Positions 1 to 8,766 of a DNA stretch of 64,000 nucleotides are shown here, piece by piece. A model generated the notes under the pieces. That model had not been told where the DNA came from, made no database searches, and saw only the letters and a list, made by a program, of their open reading frames with translations. A program made the translations under genes and the position numbers. How positions within the stretch are numbered: the first letter of the stretch is position 1; each line of letters opens with the position of its first letter. The DNA lies in NCBI GenBank assembly GCA_903872075.1, contig CAIQJF010000043.1, positions 27,375 through 91,374 on the forward strand, given 5' to 3'. Source of the DNA: an uncultured Caulobacteraceae bacterium. GTDB lineage: Bacteria; Pseudomonadota; Alphaproteobacteria; Caulobacterales; Caulobacteraceae.

Positions 1-1
1 G

Positions 2-259
2 GCGCCCGGCCAATACTACGAGAGCATAGCCGTCGTGGACGCTCTCCACCCCCAGACCCTCATCGCCCACAGCATGAACGGCAAGCCGCTGGACGTCGGC
101 CACGGCGCGCCGCTTCGCCTGAGGGTCGAACGTCAACTCGGCTACAAACAGGCCAAGTACGTGCAGCGCATTCAACTCACCGATCGTTTGTCGGGCCTCT
201 ACGGCGGAAAGGGCGGCTACTGGGAAGACCGCGGCTATGAGTGGTACGCGGGCATCTGA
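2..259 (+). CDS. Molybdopterin-dependent oxidoreductase, C-terminal part
   Basis: This is the last 85 codons of a gene that begins before the window; the frame is open from base 2 to the TGA at 257-259. The visible protein reads through a VDALHPQTLIAH motif, an APLRLRVERQLGYKQAKYV stretch and ends GGYWEDRGYEWYAGI. These are characteristic of the C-terminal part of the oxidoreductase molybdopterin-binding domain found in bacterial sulfite-oxidase-like (YedY/MsrP-related) enzymes. The catalytic cysteine and the N-terminal export signal would lie outside the window, so substrate and location cannot be judged. The next gene lies 21 bp away on the opposite strand, so the two genes converge. Confidence 0.85.
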   Translation, partial: APGQYYESIAVVDALHPQTLIAHSMNGKPLDVGHGAPLRLRVERQLGYKQAKYVQRIQLTDRLSGLYGGKGGYWEDRGYEWYAGI

Positions 260-280
260 CCCTGCGGCCTGGGCGCAAGC

Positions 281-1699
281 TCAGGCCGCAGCCGCGGCTT
301 CCGCGTCCAACCGCGCAAGGTCGCGCCGCACGCGCGCATGTTCGGCAGTGTCCAGGCGATAGCCAACGATCGCCGCGAGGCCGACGGCGGTCGAAAGCGC
401 CGGCGCGCCGACATAGACCAAGGTCAAAACCGTCAGGGCGGCCGGCCCATTGGCCTCCCCGAGGGCGGGCTTGAACCCAATCCTGTCCATGATTGCGAAG
501 GCGACGCCGACAGCCAGGGCTGAGCCCACTTTGGCGGTGGAAGAGAGCAGGCCGTAGATTTGACCGAGCCGGTCGACTCCCGTCTCGAGACGCGCCTCGT
601 CAGCGGCGTCCGCCGCCATGGCGCGGATCAGAAATGTCGAGGCCGAGAAGGTCAGCCCCAGGAGGCACATGGCCGGAACCACGATCTCAAGCCGATGGCG
701 GGGCAGGAAGGCCATCATCGGCATGATCACGACGAAGCCCATGCCCGAGGCCATGAGGGCGATGCGTTTGCCGGTCCGGTGAACCACCTTCAACCAGGCC
801 GGCACGCTGATCAGGGACGCCAGATAGTACATGAAGATGATGAAACTGGTTTCAGGCCCGGAGTACCCGCGCGCCGCGTGCCAGAAGAACAGAAACAGGG
901 TCGATGATGTCGCCGTCCCCAGATTGACGAACAGATCGCTGATAACCAGCCGCAAGACGTTCGGCCGCGCCAGCAGGCGCGCGTAGTCGCGCAGGCGCAC
1001 GACCTTATCCGCGCCGAGGTGCGCGGCTGGCACGGCGGGCTCAGGCGTCCGCCAAAGCGCAATGGCCAGCGTCACCGGCAGAACACTCGCCAGACCCAGG
1101 CCCATCAGATGCAGCTCGTCGCCGGGCTTCGGCTTTCCGAGCGCGCCGATGATCATCGGAAGTCCCAGAAGCAGCAGGGTGCCCGAGGACGCGGCAATCT
1201 GCATCCAGGCGTAGAGCCTGGAGCGATCATCGTAGTCCGGCGCCAGCCGGGCCGCCCACGCAGGCTGGGCGACGCCCAGGATCGACATGCCGGCATAGAT
1301 CAGCAGCAGGCCGAAAATCAGCATCGACGCCGTGGTCCCTGGCCTGGCGAGGAAAAGCAGCAGGATCGCGACCACGGTCAGCGACGCCCCGGCCACCATC
1401 CACGGCCGGCATTGCCCCCATCTTGTCCGCGTCCGGTCAACAACCCAGCCAAGAACCGGGTCGAGCCCGATATCCAAGGTCCGGACCAGAAAGAAACAGA
1501 AACCCACCACGCCAAGGCTCAGTCCGACGTAGCTGCCGTAGTAGGCCGGAAGGTAGAGCGTCAGCGGCAGGACGACCGCCCCGATGGGCAGCACCGGCGA
1601 GACAAAGGCCAGTGTTCGACCGACGGAAAGCCGGCTTGAGACCGCCGCGGGGAGGCTTGCGCCGTCATCGGCGCGACCGTCAGCATGGCCGGTTGGCAC
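281..1699 (-). CDS. MFS transporter, GPH (glycoside-pentoside-hexuronide:cation symporter) type
   Basis: The 472-residue protein is very hydrophobic and has the spacing of about twelve membrane segments, normal for the family. Residues 88-100 read DRTRTRWGQCRPW, the GPH form of the major-facilitator loop motif (D-R-T-x-x-x-W-G-x-x-R-P-W). GPH proteins such as MelB and XynP import sugars with Na+ or H+; the substrate here cannot be told from sequence. The start is taken as GTG at 1699 because AGGAGGAG lies about ten bases upstream; an internal ATG at 1686 is the alternative. No sugar-degrading enzyme is adjacent, so the physiological link is unknown. Confidence 0.85.
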   Translation of the reverse strand: MPTGHADGRADDGASLPAAVSSRLSVGRTLAFVSPVLPIGAVVLPLTLYLPAYYGSYVGLSLGVVGFCFFLVRTLDIGLDPVLGWVVDRTRTRWGQCRPWMVAGASLTVVAILLLFLARPGTTASMLIFGLLLIYAGMSILGVAQPAWAARLAPDYDDRSRLYAWMQIAASSGTLLLLGLPMIIGALGKPKPGDELHLMGLGLASVLPVTLAIALWRTPEPAVPAAHLGADKVVRLRDYARLLARPNVLRLVISDLFVNLGTATSSTLFLFFWHAARGYSGPETSFIIFMYYLASLISVPAWLKVVHRTGKRIALMASGMGFVVIMPMMAFLPRHRLEIVVPAMCLLGLTFSASTFLIRAMAADAADEARLETGVDRLGQIYGLLSSTAKVGSALAVGVAFAIMDRIGFKPALGEANGPAALTVLTLVYVGAPALSTAVGLAAIVGYRLDTAEHARVRRDLARLDAEAAAAA

Positions 1700-1807
1700 C
1701 CCCTGATCTCCTCCTGCGATCCATCGGTGTCCGCCCGCGAGGGTTCGCCCGACCGAGGTCGCAGTCTTGCCTGGATATTCCGCACGGGGAAGCAGAATTC
1801 CGCCGGG

Positions 1808-3490
1808 TTAAACCGCCAGCGCGCGCAGCCGGTCGGCTTGGGCCATGGTCGCGGCGTAGCCCGCGCGGACCGCCGGCGCATAGGCCTTCCAGTCCTGCAG
1901 GCCCACGCCGGTCACGTCGGGGACAATCTCGACGGACAGCGCGTCGCGTTCGAGGGCGTGCGCCCGGGCGCTGGGCAGGGTGGCTGACCGGATCAGCACG
2001 GACACGATCGGTGGCCCTTTTCGCCAAGCGCCCGACAGCAGCCACCTAAGGCCGCCCGGATGCAGGCGAAGGTCGTCGGGACGCAAGCCGTGCGTCGAGG
2101 CCGCGACATCAACGCCGATCGTAACGCCATCATGCTGTTCACGGACCATATCCACCGGCAGATTGCGCGTCAGCGCACCGTCCACCAGCACATGCCCATC
2201 CTCCACCACCGGCGGCAAAACACCCGGCAGGGACAGTGAAGCGCGCAGAGCCGCCCGTAGGAGCCCGCGCCTGTGCGGATGCGCTTCTCCAAGAGTCAGG
2301 TCGGTGGAGACGCAGAGAAAGGGTCGCCAAAGGTCACTGATCTGAATATCGCCGAAATGCGCTTTCAGGCGCGCCTCGACGAGGTGTCCGCGCGTCATTG
2401 CAACCAGGGGAAAAGCGATATCGGACAGCGGACTCGACTCGACGAACGCCGCCTGAATTCGGCGGTCGAGTTCGTCGATGCCCCATCCCATGGCCATGCC
2501 AGCGGCGACGACAGCGCCCATGGATGCCCCGCCGAGAAAGTCCACAGGCACGCCCAGTTCGGCCAGGGCCTTGGCCGCACCCACATGGGCATAGGCGCGG
2601 GCGCCGCCGCCGGAAAGCACCAGCGCCACGGACCGGCCGGTGTAGACCCGGGCGAGACGGTCGATGTCAGCCCGATCGCCTTTGCGAATATTGAACAGCC
2701 GCGAGACCGGGGCCGCCGACAGCCACCGCGTGGAATTGGCGGCATGGCCCGCATTCGGCGGCTGCACGAGGATGACGTCGACCAGCCGGTGACGCTGGAT
2801 CGCCGCGGCTGCGAGCGTAAACGGCCCTTCCGGAAGAGGCGTATCCGCCGCGCCGACGAGAATCAGACGGTCGATCTGCCGGCTACAGAAGGACGTAAAC
2901 TCCGTCTCCTTTCGCTCGGCGGCGAGCAAGACGTAGTCGTTCGCCGCCTCCAGCATGGAGAGGGTCGACGGCGGGCTGTCGTCGGCCTCCACACCGAGCA
3001 GAGCCACCTTCAACCCCATGCCTCGCATGGCCGCGGCGACGCGGTCGGCAAGATCCCTCACAGAGACGGAGTCGCAGACCCCGACAAACCCGAGAATGGA
3101 CGTCTTGCGCCTTTCCGCGGGCTCTCCCGCGCCCATCCGGGTGAGCGCTGCGCGAGCGATCTCGGCAAGAAGGGCCGGATCCTCACGCAGCAGCGCCTCA
3201 AGACGATCGACAGGGACAGCCAAGAGTTCAGAATCTCGCAGCGCCGTGATCGTGGTCGAATAGACGCTCGCGCCGAGAATTTGCGCCGGTCCAATCAAGG
3301 CCCCGGGCCGGTGGATGGCGACGACGCGGTTGCCGTCGCCGGAAATGTGCTCAATCTCCGCCAAGCGGCCCGCCACGAGCCGGTAGAGCGCGTCGGGCTT
3401 CTCGCTCGCTTTCACAAGCGCTTCCCCGCCGGGCAACGCCAGAGCAATCGCTTCGGTGTCGAGGACATCGTCGAGAGCGGAGGTCGTCAT
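1808..3490 (-). CDS. Patatin-like phospholipase with N-terminal cyclic-nucleotide-binding domain
   Basis: The 560-residue protein belongs to the NTE/RssA-type patatin group. Residues about 10-110 look like a cyclic-nucleotide-binding fold (a GRLAEIEHISGDG turn, then RPGALIG). A middle segment (about 130-265) resembles the Rossmann-like linker seen in such proteins. The patatin domain runs from about 285 to 520, with the oxyanion loop GGGAR (294-298), the nucleophile elbow GASMG with Ser323, and the DGA motif with Asp437. The expected activity is hydrolysis of lysophospholipid or another acyl ester, possibly gated by a nucleotide; neither has been tested here. No signal peptide is seen. It is probably transcribed alone: the transporter gene downstream is 108 bp away. 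Confidence 0.88.
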   Translation of the reverse strand: MTTSALDDVLDTEAIALALPGGEALVKASEKPDALYRLVAGRLAEIEHISGDGNRVVAIHRPGALIGPAQILGASVYSTTITALRDSELLAVPVDRLEALLREDPALLAEIARAALTRMGAGEPAERRKTSILGFVGVCDSVSVRDLADRVAAAMRGMGLKVALLGVEADDSPPSTLSMLEAANDYVLLAAERKETEFTSFCSRQIDRLILVGAADTPLPEGPFTLAAAAIQRHRLVDVILVQPPNAGHAANSTRWLSAAPVSRLFNIRKGDRADIDRLARVYTGRSVALVLSGGGARAYAHVGAAKALAELGVPVDFLGGASMGAVVAAGMAMGWGIDELDRRIQAAFVESSPLSDIAFPLVAMTRGHLVEARLKAHFGDIQISDLWRPFLCVSTDLTLGEAHPHRRGLLRAALRASLSLPGVLPPVVEDGHVLVDGALTRNLPVDMVREQHDGVTIGVDVAASTHGLRPDDLRLHPGGLRWLLSGAWRKGPPIVSVLIRSATLPSARAHALERDALSVEIVPDVTGVGLQDWKAYAPAVRAGYAATMAQADRLRALAV

Positions 3491-3519
3491 GGGCTCGATA
3501 GGTCCAGTCCACGAAATGC

Positions 3520-3545
3520 GGGCGCGCCTGCCTTAAGACGCGCCC
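3520..3545 (-). terminator. Hairpin after the Met-rich gene
   Basis: Perfect 7-bp inverted repeat (GGGCGCG / CGCGCCC) with a 12-base loop, just past the stop of the Met/His-rich gene read on the minus strand. It is followed by only a short T-containing stretch (GCATTTCG), so the intrinsic-terminator call is tentative. Confidence 0.45.
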
Positions 3546-3554
3546 GTCATGGCA

Positions 3555-3863
3555 TCAATGTTTGGCGGGAGCCATTCCGCCGGCGGACATGCCGCCCGTG
3601 GACATCGCGCCGGACGTCATGGCGTCCTTCTTATGGGCCTTGGCCATGGGTTTCTTGGCTGTGGTCTTGTGGGTAGCCATCTTGTCGCCGGTCGCCATGG
3701 CGCCGGTGGACATATGGTCGCCAGACGACATCGCGCCGGTCGACATGCCTCCGGTGGACATGTGGTCGCCCGAGGCCATCGCCCCTGTCGTCTGGGCGGG
3801 CGCGGCGCCGGCGAACAGGACGCAGGAAAGGAGAGCGGCGATCGCGGTGGTGGTCTTGATCAT
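3555..3863 (-). CDS. Small secreted Met/His-rich repeat protein
   Basis: A 102-residue protein with a clear Sec signal peptide (MIKTTTAIAALLSCVLFAGA, cut probably after APAQ at about residue 24). The mature part is low complexity: SGDHMSTG occurs twice, alternating with GGMSTG, GAMSSG and GAMATG blocks, then a basic KTTAKKPMAKAHKK stretch, then more TSGAM/TGGM/AGGM repeats. NCBI-type annotation would probably call this an MXKDX-like repeat protein; no enzymatic role is known. Closely spaced Met and His residues in the periplasm resemble soft-metal (copper) ligands, which is inference only. The next gene upstream on the same strand encodes a DUF1223 thioredoxin-fold protein, 110 bp away. Confidence 0.75.
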   Translation of the reverse strand: MIKTTTAIAALLSCVLFAGAAPAQTTGAMASGDHMSTGGMSTGAMSSGDHMSTGAMATGDKMATHKTTAKKPMAKAHKKDAMTSGAMSTGGMSAGGMAPAKH

Positions 3864-3973
3864 GGTCAGGTTCCTTGAGGTTGAAGCGCGGCCTTGCGGA
3901 CACGCGGGGGCAATCCCGCCGAGGCGGGAGAGTGGGACGGCGCAATGCCGGAACGGTTTGGTTTAGGAGCGGG

Positions 3974-4660
3974 TCAGACTCGGGCGGCGGCGAGAATCGG
4001 ACCGCCACGACCGGTCTGGACCAGGATCGCGGTCTTGAGGCGCCCCTCGGAGGCAGGCGGAAGAGCGTAGGCTTGAGCCGCGCCGGTCCAAGAGCCCAAC
4101 AACGTCAGTGAGCGGACGACATTCTTGTGCGGCAGCGTACGCCCGCCGTTTTCACCTCGGCCGATGGGCACCTGAACGATGTCGGGATCATAACGGACCA
4201 GCCAAACCTCGGCAGGATGAGACGGCGCCGAACCGGTGATCGTCACGCGGTCGCCGCGAAGGGAAATGACGGGGCCGGCGACCCCGCGATCGGCGCCAGC
4301 CAAGGCCCGCTCGATCTCTCCGTCGCGCACCCCGACCACATCCGTGCGGCCATTGATCACGACCTGTGGCGTCCAGACATCGCTGTGACGCAGGGCGCGG
4401 GCGTAGTCCCATTGCCGGGCGGAATTGCGCGGAGAACCGAACGTGTCCTTCCAGCCCAGTTGATCCCAGTAGGTCACCTGGAAACTGAGCGCGAGAATAT
4501 CCGGCCGCCCACTCAAGGCGATGACATGGGCGTTGGCCGGCGGACAGGACGAGCAGCCCTGGCTCTGGAACAGCTCGATCACGGTCGGATGTGCAGCGTC
4601 TGCAGCGACGGCGGATCCGGCGAGCGATAGTGTCACGGCGGCGAGAACAGCGCGGATCAT
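3974..4660 (-). CDS. DUF1223 family secreted protein (thioredoxin-like fold)
   Basis: 228 residues with an N-terminal signal peptide (MIRAVLAAVTLSLAGSAVAADA). The family signature follows at once: ELFQSQGCSSCPPANA, with a CxxC (CSSC) at about residues 36-39, then FQVTYWDQLGWKDTF and TPQVVINGRTDVVG. DUF1223 proteins have a thioredoxin-like fold and are predicted periplasmic or secreted; their function is not established. The CSSC pair suggests a redox or metal role. The length is normal for the family. The gene may be read with the Met/His-rich gene downstream, but 110 bp separates them. Confidence 0.88.
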   Translation of the reverse strand: MIRAVLAAVTLSLAGSAVAADAAHPTVIELFQSQGCSSCPPANAHVIALSGRPDILALSFQVTYWDQLGWKDTFGSPRNSARQWDYARALRHSDVWTPQVVINGRTDVVGVRDGEIERALAGADRGVAGPVISLRGDRVTITGSAPSHPAEVWLVRYDPDIVQVPIGRGENGGRTLPHKNVVRSLTLLGSWTGAAQAYALPPASEGRLKTAILVQTGRGGPILAAARV

Positions 4661-4765
4661 GAAGCCTCTCCCTCGACCGCGCCACGTGCGCCGGTCGAGG
4701 GGCTATCCGCTCAAGGCCCGGCGACGGTTACAACGGGGCCAGGAATTTGTTGAGGCGGCGGTCCC

Positions 4766-5170
4766 CTAGCCCGGCAATCGTTCGAAGCAGGGGATGCCTT
4801 CCGGAATCCGATGGAACGACTGTTTGTCGACCGTGTAGATTGCGATGTCGGGCCCACCGTACTGGCTGGGATCGTCCAGCGCGCCAATCTTGACGATCAC
4901 CGCCGGGAAGCCCTGAGGGCGGGTGACCAGATGGGTCCCGCAGTTGGGGCAGAACTCCCGGGTCACCGGCCGTTCAAGGTCCGACCGCGCGAAGCCCTTA
5001 GGCTCGCCCTTTGTGTAGGCGAAACCAGGAATCGGCATGGCGATGAAGACATTGGGCGAGCCGCCCGTCAGGTACTGGCACTCCCGGCAATGGCACTGCG
5101 CCTTCATCATCGGATCGCCCTCGGCGACGAAGCGCACCGCCCCACAATAGCATCCGCCTTCAAGCTTCAT
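4766..5170 (-). CDS. GFA family (glutathione-dependent formaldehyde-activating-like) protein
   Basis: 134 residues with the GFA zinc-site pattern: [10 protein letters not shown] near the N-terminus, [12 protein letters not shown] in the middle and [15 protein letters not shown] later, giving the paired zinc-binding cysteines of the Mss4-like fold. The founding member (Gfa of Paracoccus) was linked to S-hydroxymethylglutathione formation, but most family members have no proven activity. The gene is divergent from uvrB, with 148 bp between the two starts. Length and motifs are complete. Confidence 0.9.
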   Translation of the reverse strand: MKLEGGCYCGAVRFVAEGDPMMKAQCHCRECQYLTGGSPNVFIAMPIPGFAYTKGEPKGFARSDLERPVTREFCPNCGTHLVTRPQGFPAVIVKIGALDDPSQYGGPDIAIYTVDKQSFHRIPEGIPCFERLPG

Positions 5171-5314
5171 TGTCGTCTCCGCCCGGCTTGCCCGACGCGT
5201 GCAGCGCCGGGTTCATAAGGAACTTGTCCGGCGCCGCGCGGCCCCTGACAAGGGGCGCCGCGCCTCTTTGGACCGCCCCCTCTGGCCTTCGGGCGCGACC
5301 TCCCCTACCTTGGT

Positions 5315-5329
5315 GTTCATGTCTCGTTC
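5315..5329 (+). promoter_or_regulatory. Putative LexA (SOS) box GTTC-N7-GTTC at the uvrB start
   Basis: GTTCATGTCTCGTTC is an exact match to the alphaproteobacterial LexA consensus GTTC-N7-GTTC. It spans the proposed uvrB ATG at 5319. uvrB is a classical SOS gene, so position and gene agree. The motif alone would occur about once per 65 kb per strand at even base composition. Confidence 0.6.
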
Positions 5330-7562
5330 CGCTTCCGGTCCCGGCGTCTCGGACGTCTCAGGCGCCTTCGTCCACGACCTGGCGACCTCGCCCATGTTGT
5401 GGACGCCGCACAGGCCGGCGCGGCCGGAGAAGAGCGAAGGCGGCCGGCGCTTCCAGATCGTCAGCGACTACGAGCCGGCAGGGGACCAGCCCCATGCCAT
5501 CGCCGAGATTGTCGCGGGGATCGAGTCCGGCGAGCGTGACCAGGTGCTGCTCGGCGTCACGGGTTCCGGCAAGACCTTCACCATGGCGAAGGTCATTGAG
5601 GCTACCCAGCGGCCGGCTCTGATTCTGGCGCACAACAAAACGCTCGCGGCGCAGCTCTACAGCGAGTTCAAAAGCTTCTTTCCGCACAACGCGGTCGAGT
5701 ATTTCGTCTCCTACTACGACTACTATCAGCCTGAAGCCTATGTGGCGAAGACCGACACCTATATCGAGAAGGACTCCTCTCGGAACGAACAGATCGATCG
5801 CATGCGCCATTCGGCGACCCGCGCAATCCTGGAGCGTGACGATGTGATCGTCGTCGCCTCTGTCTCCTGCATCTACGGCATCGGCTCGGTAGAAACCTAC
5901 ACGGCGATGACGTTCACCGTGTCTCTGGGCGATACGGTCGACGAAAAACGGCTGATGGGCGACCTGGTCGCCCTGCAATACAGGCGCAACGATCAGGCGT
6001 TTGAGCGCGGGACGTTCAGGCGCCGCGGGGACACCCTGGAGATCTTCCCGGCCCACTACGAGGATAGGGCCTGGCGGATCATGCTTTGGGGCGACCAGGT
6101 CGAGGCGATCGCCGAGTTCGATCCGCTGACCGGGCGCAAGACCGCCGACCTGCCGAGCGTGAAAATCTATGCCAACAGCCACTATGTGACGCCGAGACCG
6201 ACTCTTCGTCAGGCCGTGAACGCCATTAAGGACGAACTGCGGACCCGCCTCGACTGGCTGATCGCGAACGGAAAGCTATTGGAAGCCCAGCGCCTCGAGC
6301 AGCGCACCACCTTCGACATCGAGATGATGGAAGCCACCGGTAGCTGCGCGGGCATCGAGAACTATTCCCGCTATCTGACCGGCCGCAGGCCGGGCGAGCC
6401 GCCGCCCACGTTCTTCGAATACATTCCCGACAACGCGCTGCTGTTCGTGGATGAGAGCCACCAGACGGTGCCGCAGATCGGGGCAATGTACCGAGGTGAC
6501 TTCAGCCGGAAGTTCAACCTGGCCGAGTACGGCTTCCGCCTCCCTTCCTGCCTGGATAACCGCCCGCTCAAGTTCGAGGAATGGGAGGCCATGCGGCCCG
6601 ACAGCCTGTTCGTCTCGGCGACGCCGGCGAAGTGGGAGATGGAGAAGGCGGGCGGCGTGTTTGTTGAACAGGTGATCCGTCCCACGGGTCTGATCGATCC
6701 GCCAGTCGAGATCCGGCCGGTGTCGAAGAACGGCTTTTCCCAGGTCGATGACACCATTGCCGAGTGTCGCGAGTACGCCAAACGCGGCTACCGCAGCCTG
6801 GTCACGGTCCTCACCAAGAAGATGGCGGAGGATTTGACGGAGTACATGCATGAACAGGGTCTTCGGGTCCGGTACATGCACAGCGACGTCGACACCCTGG
6901 AGCGGATCGAGATCATCCGCGATCTTCGCCTGGGCGCCTTCGACGTCCTCGTCGGGATCAACCTGTTGCGCGAGGGCCTGGACATCCCGGAGTGCGGCCT
7001 GGTGGCCATCCTGGACGCGGACAAGGAAGGCTTCCTGAGGTCTGAGACCTCATTGATCCAGACCATTGGCCGCGCGGCGCGAAACGTCGACGGCCGGGTG
7101 ATCCTCTACGCCGACAGCATGACCGGCTCCATGGAACGGGCGATCAGCGAAACCAATCGCCGGCGCGAAAAACAGACGGCCTACAACCTCGAACACGGCA
7201 TCACGCCGGAGAGCATCCGCAGCCAGATCAAGGACATCCTCGCCAGCCCCTATGAACGTGGAGACCGGGTCACTGTGGACGTGGGCGTGGCGGAGGACTC
7301 CAAACCGTTCCTCGGTTCGAACTTCCAGGCCACCCTGCGCGACCTTGAGGCCAAGATGAGGGCCGCCGCCGGCAATCTCGAATTCGAGGAGGCTGCGCGC
7401 GTACGCGACGAAATCAAGCGGCTTAAGATGCTGGATCTGGAGTTCGCGAACGAGGCCCTGACTCCCGCTGGCGAAACCGCTGACAAGCAGGCGGTGACCC
7501 GGATGAAGGCCGAGGCGCGGGCAGAGTCCGCGGCGAGATTCAAAAAGGGCGGCCGCCGCTAG
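5319..7562 (+). CDS. uvrB: UvrABC excision nuclease subunit B
   Basis: UvrB is the helicase-like damage-verification subunit of nucleotide excision repair: loaded by UvrA, it opens the DNA and recruits UvrC. From the ATG at 5319 the protein has 747 residues. Walker A GVTGSGKT is at 79-86, the DNA-probing beta-hairpin [11 protein letters not shown] at 132-142, a DESH box ([15 protein letters not shown]) in the middle, the motif V/VI region [20 protein letters not shown], and a C-terminal UVR domain ([20 protein letters not shown]). The reading frame stays open to 5199, but 5319 fits a normal N-terminus before the conserved [15 protein letters not shown] LexA-type box overlaps this start. Confidence 0.96.
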   Translation: MSRSASGPGVSDVSGAFVHDLATSPMLWTPHRPARPEKSEGGRRFQIVSDYEPAGDQPHAIAEIVAGIESGERDQVLLGVTGSGKTFTMAKVIEATQRPALILAHNKTLAAQLYSEFKSFFPHNAVEYFVSYYDYYQPEAYVAKTDTYIEKDSSRNEQIDRMRHSATRAILERDDVIVVASVSCIYGIGSVETYTAMTFTVSLGDTVDEKRLMGDLVALQYRRNDQAFERGTFRRRGDTLEIFPAHYEDRAWRIMLWGDQVEAIAEFDPLTGRKTADLPSVKIYANSHYVTPRPTLRQAVNAIKDELRTRLDWLIANGKLLEAQRLEQRTTFDIEMMEATGSCAGIENYSRYLTGRRPGEPPPTFFEYIPDNALLFVDESHQTVPQIGAMYRGDFSRKFNLAEYGFRLPSCLDNRPLKFEEWEAMRPDSLFVSATPAKWEMEKAGGVFVEQVIRPTGLIDPPVEIRPVSKNGFSQVDDTIAECREYAKRGYRSLVTVLTKKMAEDLTEYMHEQGLRVRYMHSDVDTLERIEIIRDLRLGAFDVLVGINLLREGLDIPECGLVAILDADKEGFLRSETSLIQTIGRAARNVDGRVILYADSMTGSMERAISETNRRREKQTAYNLEHGITPESIRSQIKDILASPYERGDRVTVDVGVAEDSKPFLGSNFQATLRDLEAKMRAAAGNLEFEEAARVRDEIKRLKMLDLEFANEALTPAGETADKQAVTRMKAEARAESAARFKKGGRR

Positions 7563-7648
7563 CCACCGCCGGTTTCCGCCTTTGCAAGCATCCTTTGTGA
7601 CGACGGCGCGTTAGGTCTCCTGGAGGGGGACCTCACGGAGATCACAAA

Positions 7649-8038
7649 ATGAAACTGCCCCCCCTTGCGCGCGCCGGCTTCGCCGCCGCGACGCTGCTGA
7701 CACTTTCGTCCTGGGGCGTCTCGCACGCTCAGAATGCGATCGTCGTCGCCCCAACGCTTACGCCGGCCGTCGTGCGCGCCGACTGGACCCTCCGGCAACG
7801 CCAGGACTGGCTCAGCCACAAACTGGAGACCGCGGTCGCCGACGGGGCGATGACGGACTCGTCCTTCAATCAGGCCAGACTCGAAATGCGCAACCTGGCC
7901 AACGAAGAAAGTCGCATGCGTCATGACGCGGACGGTCAGCTGACGCCCAACCAAACGTCGGAACTCGAAGCTCGACTGGATGTGATCTCGGCCAAAATCC
8001 GGTGGGCCAACATGACGAACGAAAAGCGCCCCTGGTAG
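7649..8038 (+). CDS. Small secreted protein of unknown function
   Basis: 129 residues with an N-terminal signal peptide (MKLPPLARAGFAAATLLTLSSWGVSHA, cut probably after SHA). The mature part is mainly helical by composition: WTLRQRQDWLSHKLETAV, DSSFNQARLEMRNLANEES, then SELEARLDVISAKIRW near the end. Short exported helical proteins of this kind are common in Caulobacterales; I do not recognise a named family. It lies 86 bp downstream of uvrB and is closed by a strong hairpin, so it may be a single-gene unit. Confidence 0.7.
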   Translation: MKLPPLARAGFAAATLLTLSSWGVSHAQNAIVVAPTLTPAVVRADWTLRQRQDWLSHKLETAVADGAMTDSSFNQARLEMRNLANEESRMRHDADGQLTPNQTSELEARLDVISAKIRWANMTNEKRPW

Positions 8039-8049
8039 CAGAGGCTCCG

Positions 8050-8079
8050 CCCCGCGCCGCCGGTTTGACCGGCGCGGGG
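8050..8079 (+). terminator. Hairpin after the small secreted protein gene
   Basis: Perfect 10-bp inverted repeat CCCCGCGCCG / CGGCGCGGGG (8050-8059 and 8070-8079) with a 10-base loop, 11 bp past the stop codon. It is followed by TTGCG rather than a long T run, so it is a probable but not textbook terminator. Confidence 0.6.
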
Positions 8080-8096
8080 TTGCGTCCCGCGCCGTT

Positions 8097-8678
8097 GTGC
8101 GGAAAACACGCGCTCTGACGGGGGCGTCAAATTGGGATTTCACGGCTCGCCACGTGGACGACAGCGCTGACGACCCGTTGATGGCCGCCTATCTGGAGCG
8201 GCGCGAGGAGCTGATCCGCTATTTCAGGGCGCGCCTGCGCTCACCCGAGGCGGCTCAGGACATCGTGCAGGACATCTATCTGAAGATCGCCCGTCGGCCG
8301 GCGGAAGAGATCACGAATCCGGCCGCCTACCTCTACAGGCTCGGCTCCAACCTCATGTTGGATCACATCAAGCGCGAGCGCCGTGTGCAACGGCGTGCGT
8401 CCGCCTGGCGCGAGGCGACCGTCGACACCGAGAGCGGCATACAGTTCGCCGATGAGGATCCCGCAGCCGACAGGACTGTTGCGGCCCGGGAGCGGCTTCG
8501 GCTGATTATAGAAACAGTCAACGAGATGCCCCCTGCGGTTCGGGAAGCCTTCAGGCTGCACAAACTCGAGGGCCTCAGCCACGCCGAAACGGCCGCAGCC
8601 ATGGGCGTATCGCGCTCAAGCGTCGAGAAATACATCATGGCCAGCCTTCAACGCATCGTGAAGAAGGTCGGACGATGA
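8097..8678 (+). CDS. ECF sigma factor, FecI-like
   Basis: An extracytoplasmic-function sigma factor of 193 residues. Sigma region 2 spans about 30-95 (YFRARLRSPEAAQDIVQDIY, then NPAAYLYRLGSNLMLDHIKRE) and region 4 about 135-190, with the helix-turn-helix LSHAETAAAMGVSRSSVEKY. The start is taken as GTG at 8097; an ATG at 8181 (MAAYLERREEL) is a credible shorter start. The next two genes encode a FecR-type anti-sigma regulator and a TonB-dependent receptor, so this factor probably transcribes the unit when the receptor is loaded with its ligand. Confidence 0.92.
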   Translation: MRKTRALTGASNWDFTARHVDDSADDPLMAAYLERREELIRYFRARLRSPEAAQDIVQDIYLKIARRPAEEITNPAAYLYRLGSNLMLDHIKRERRVQRRASAWREATVDTESGIQFADEDPAADRTVAARERLRLIIETVNEMPPAVREAFRLHKLEGLSHAETAAAMGVSRSSVEKYIMASLQRIVKKVGR

Positions 8679-8766
8679 AAGGTTCAAATTTTTACTGGAG
8701 GGATTCAGGAAATCGTGGCGTCCGCCTTGGTAGCAACACCAGGATGGCGGGCGACCGCCAAAGCGT

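Noticed and set aside
241..907. Plus-strand frames across the first transporter gene (241-474, 338-523, 493-726, 560-907)
   Set aside because: They are antisense to a well-supported GPH transporter and have shadow-like Arg/Pro/Gly composition.
5199..5319. uvrB start 40 codons upstream
   Set aside because: The added sequence is not conserved and has no ribosome site. The ATG at 5319 is better.
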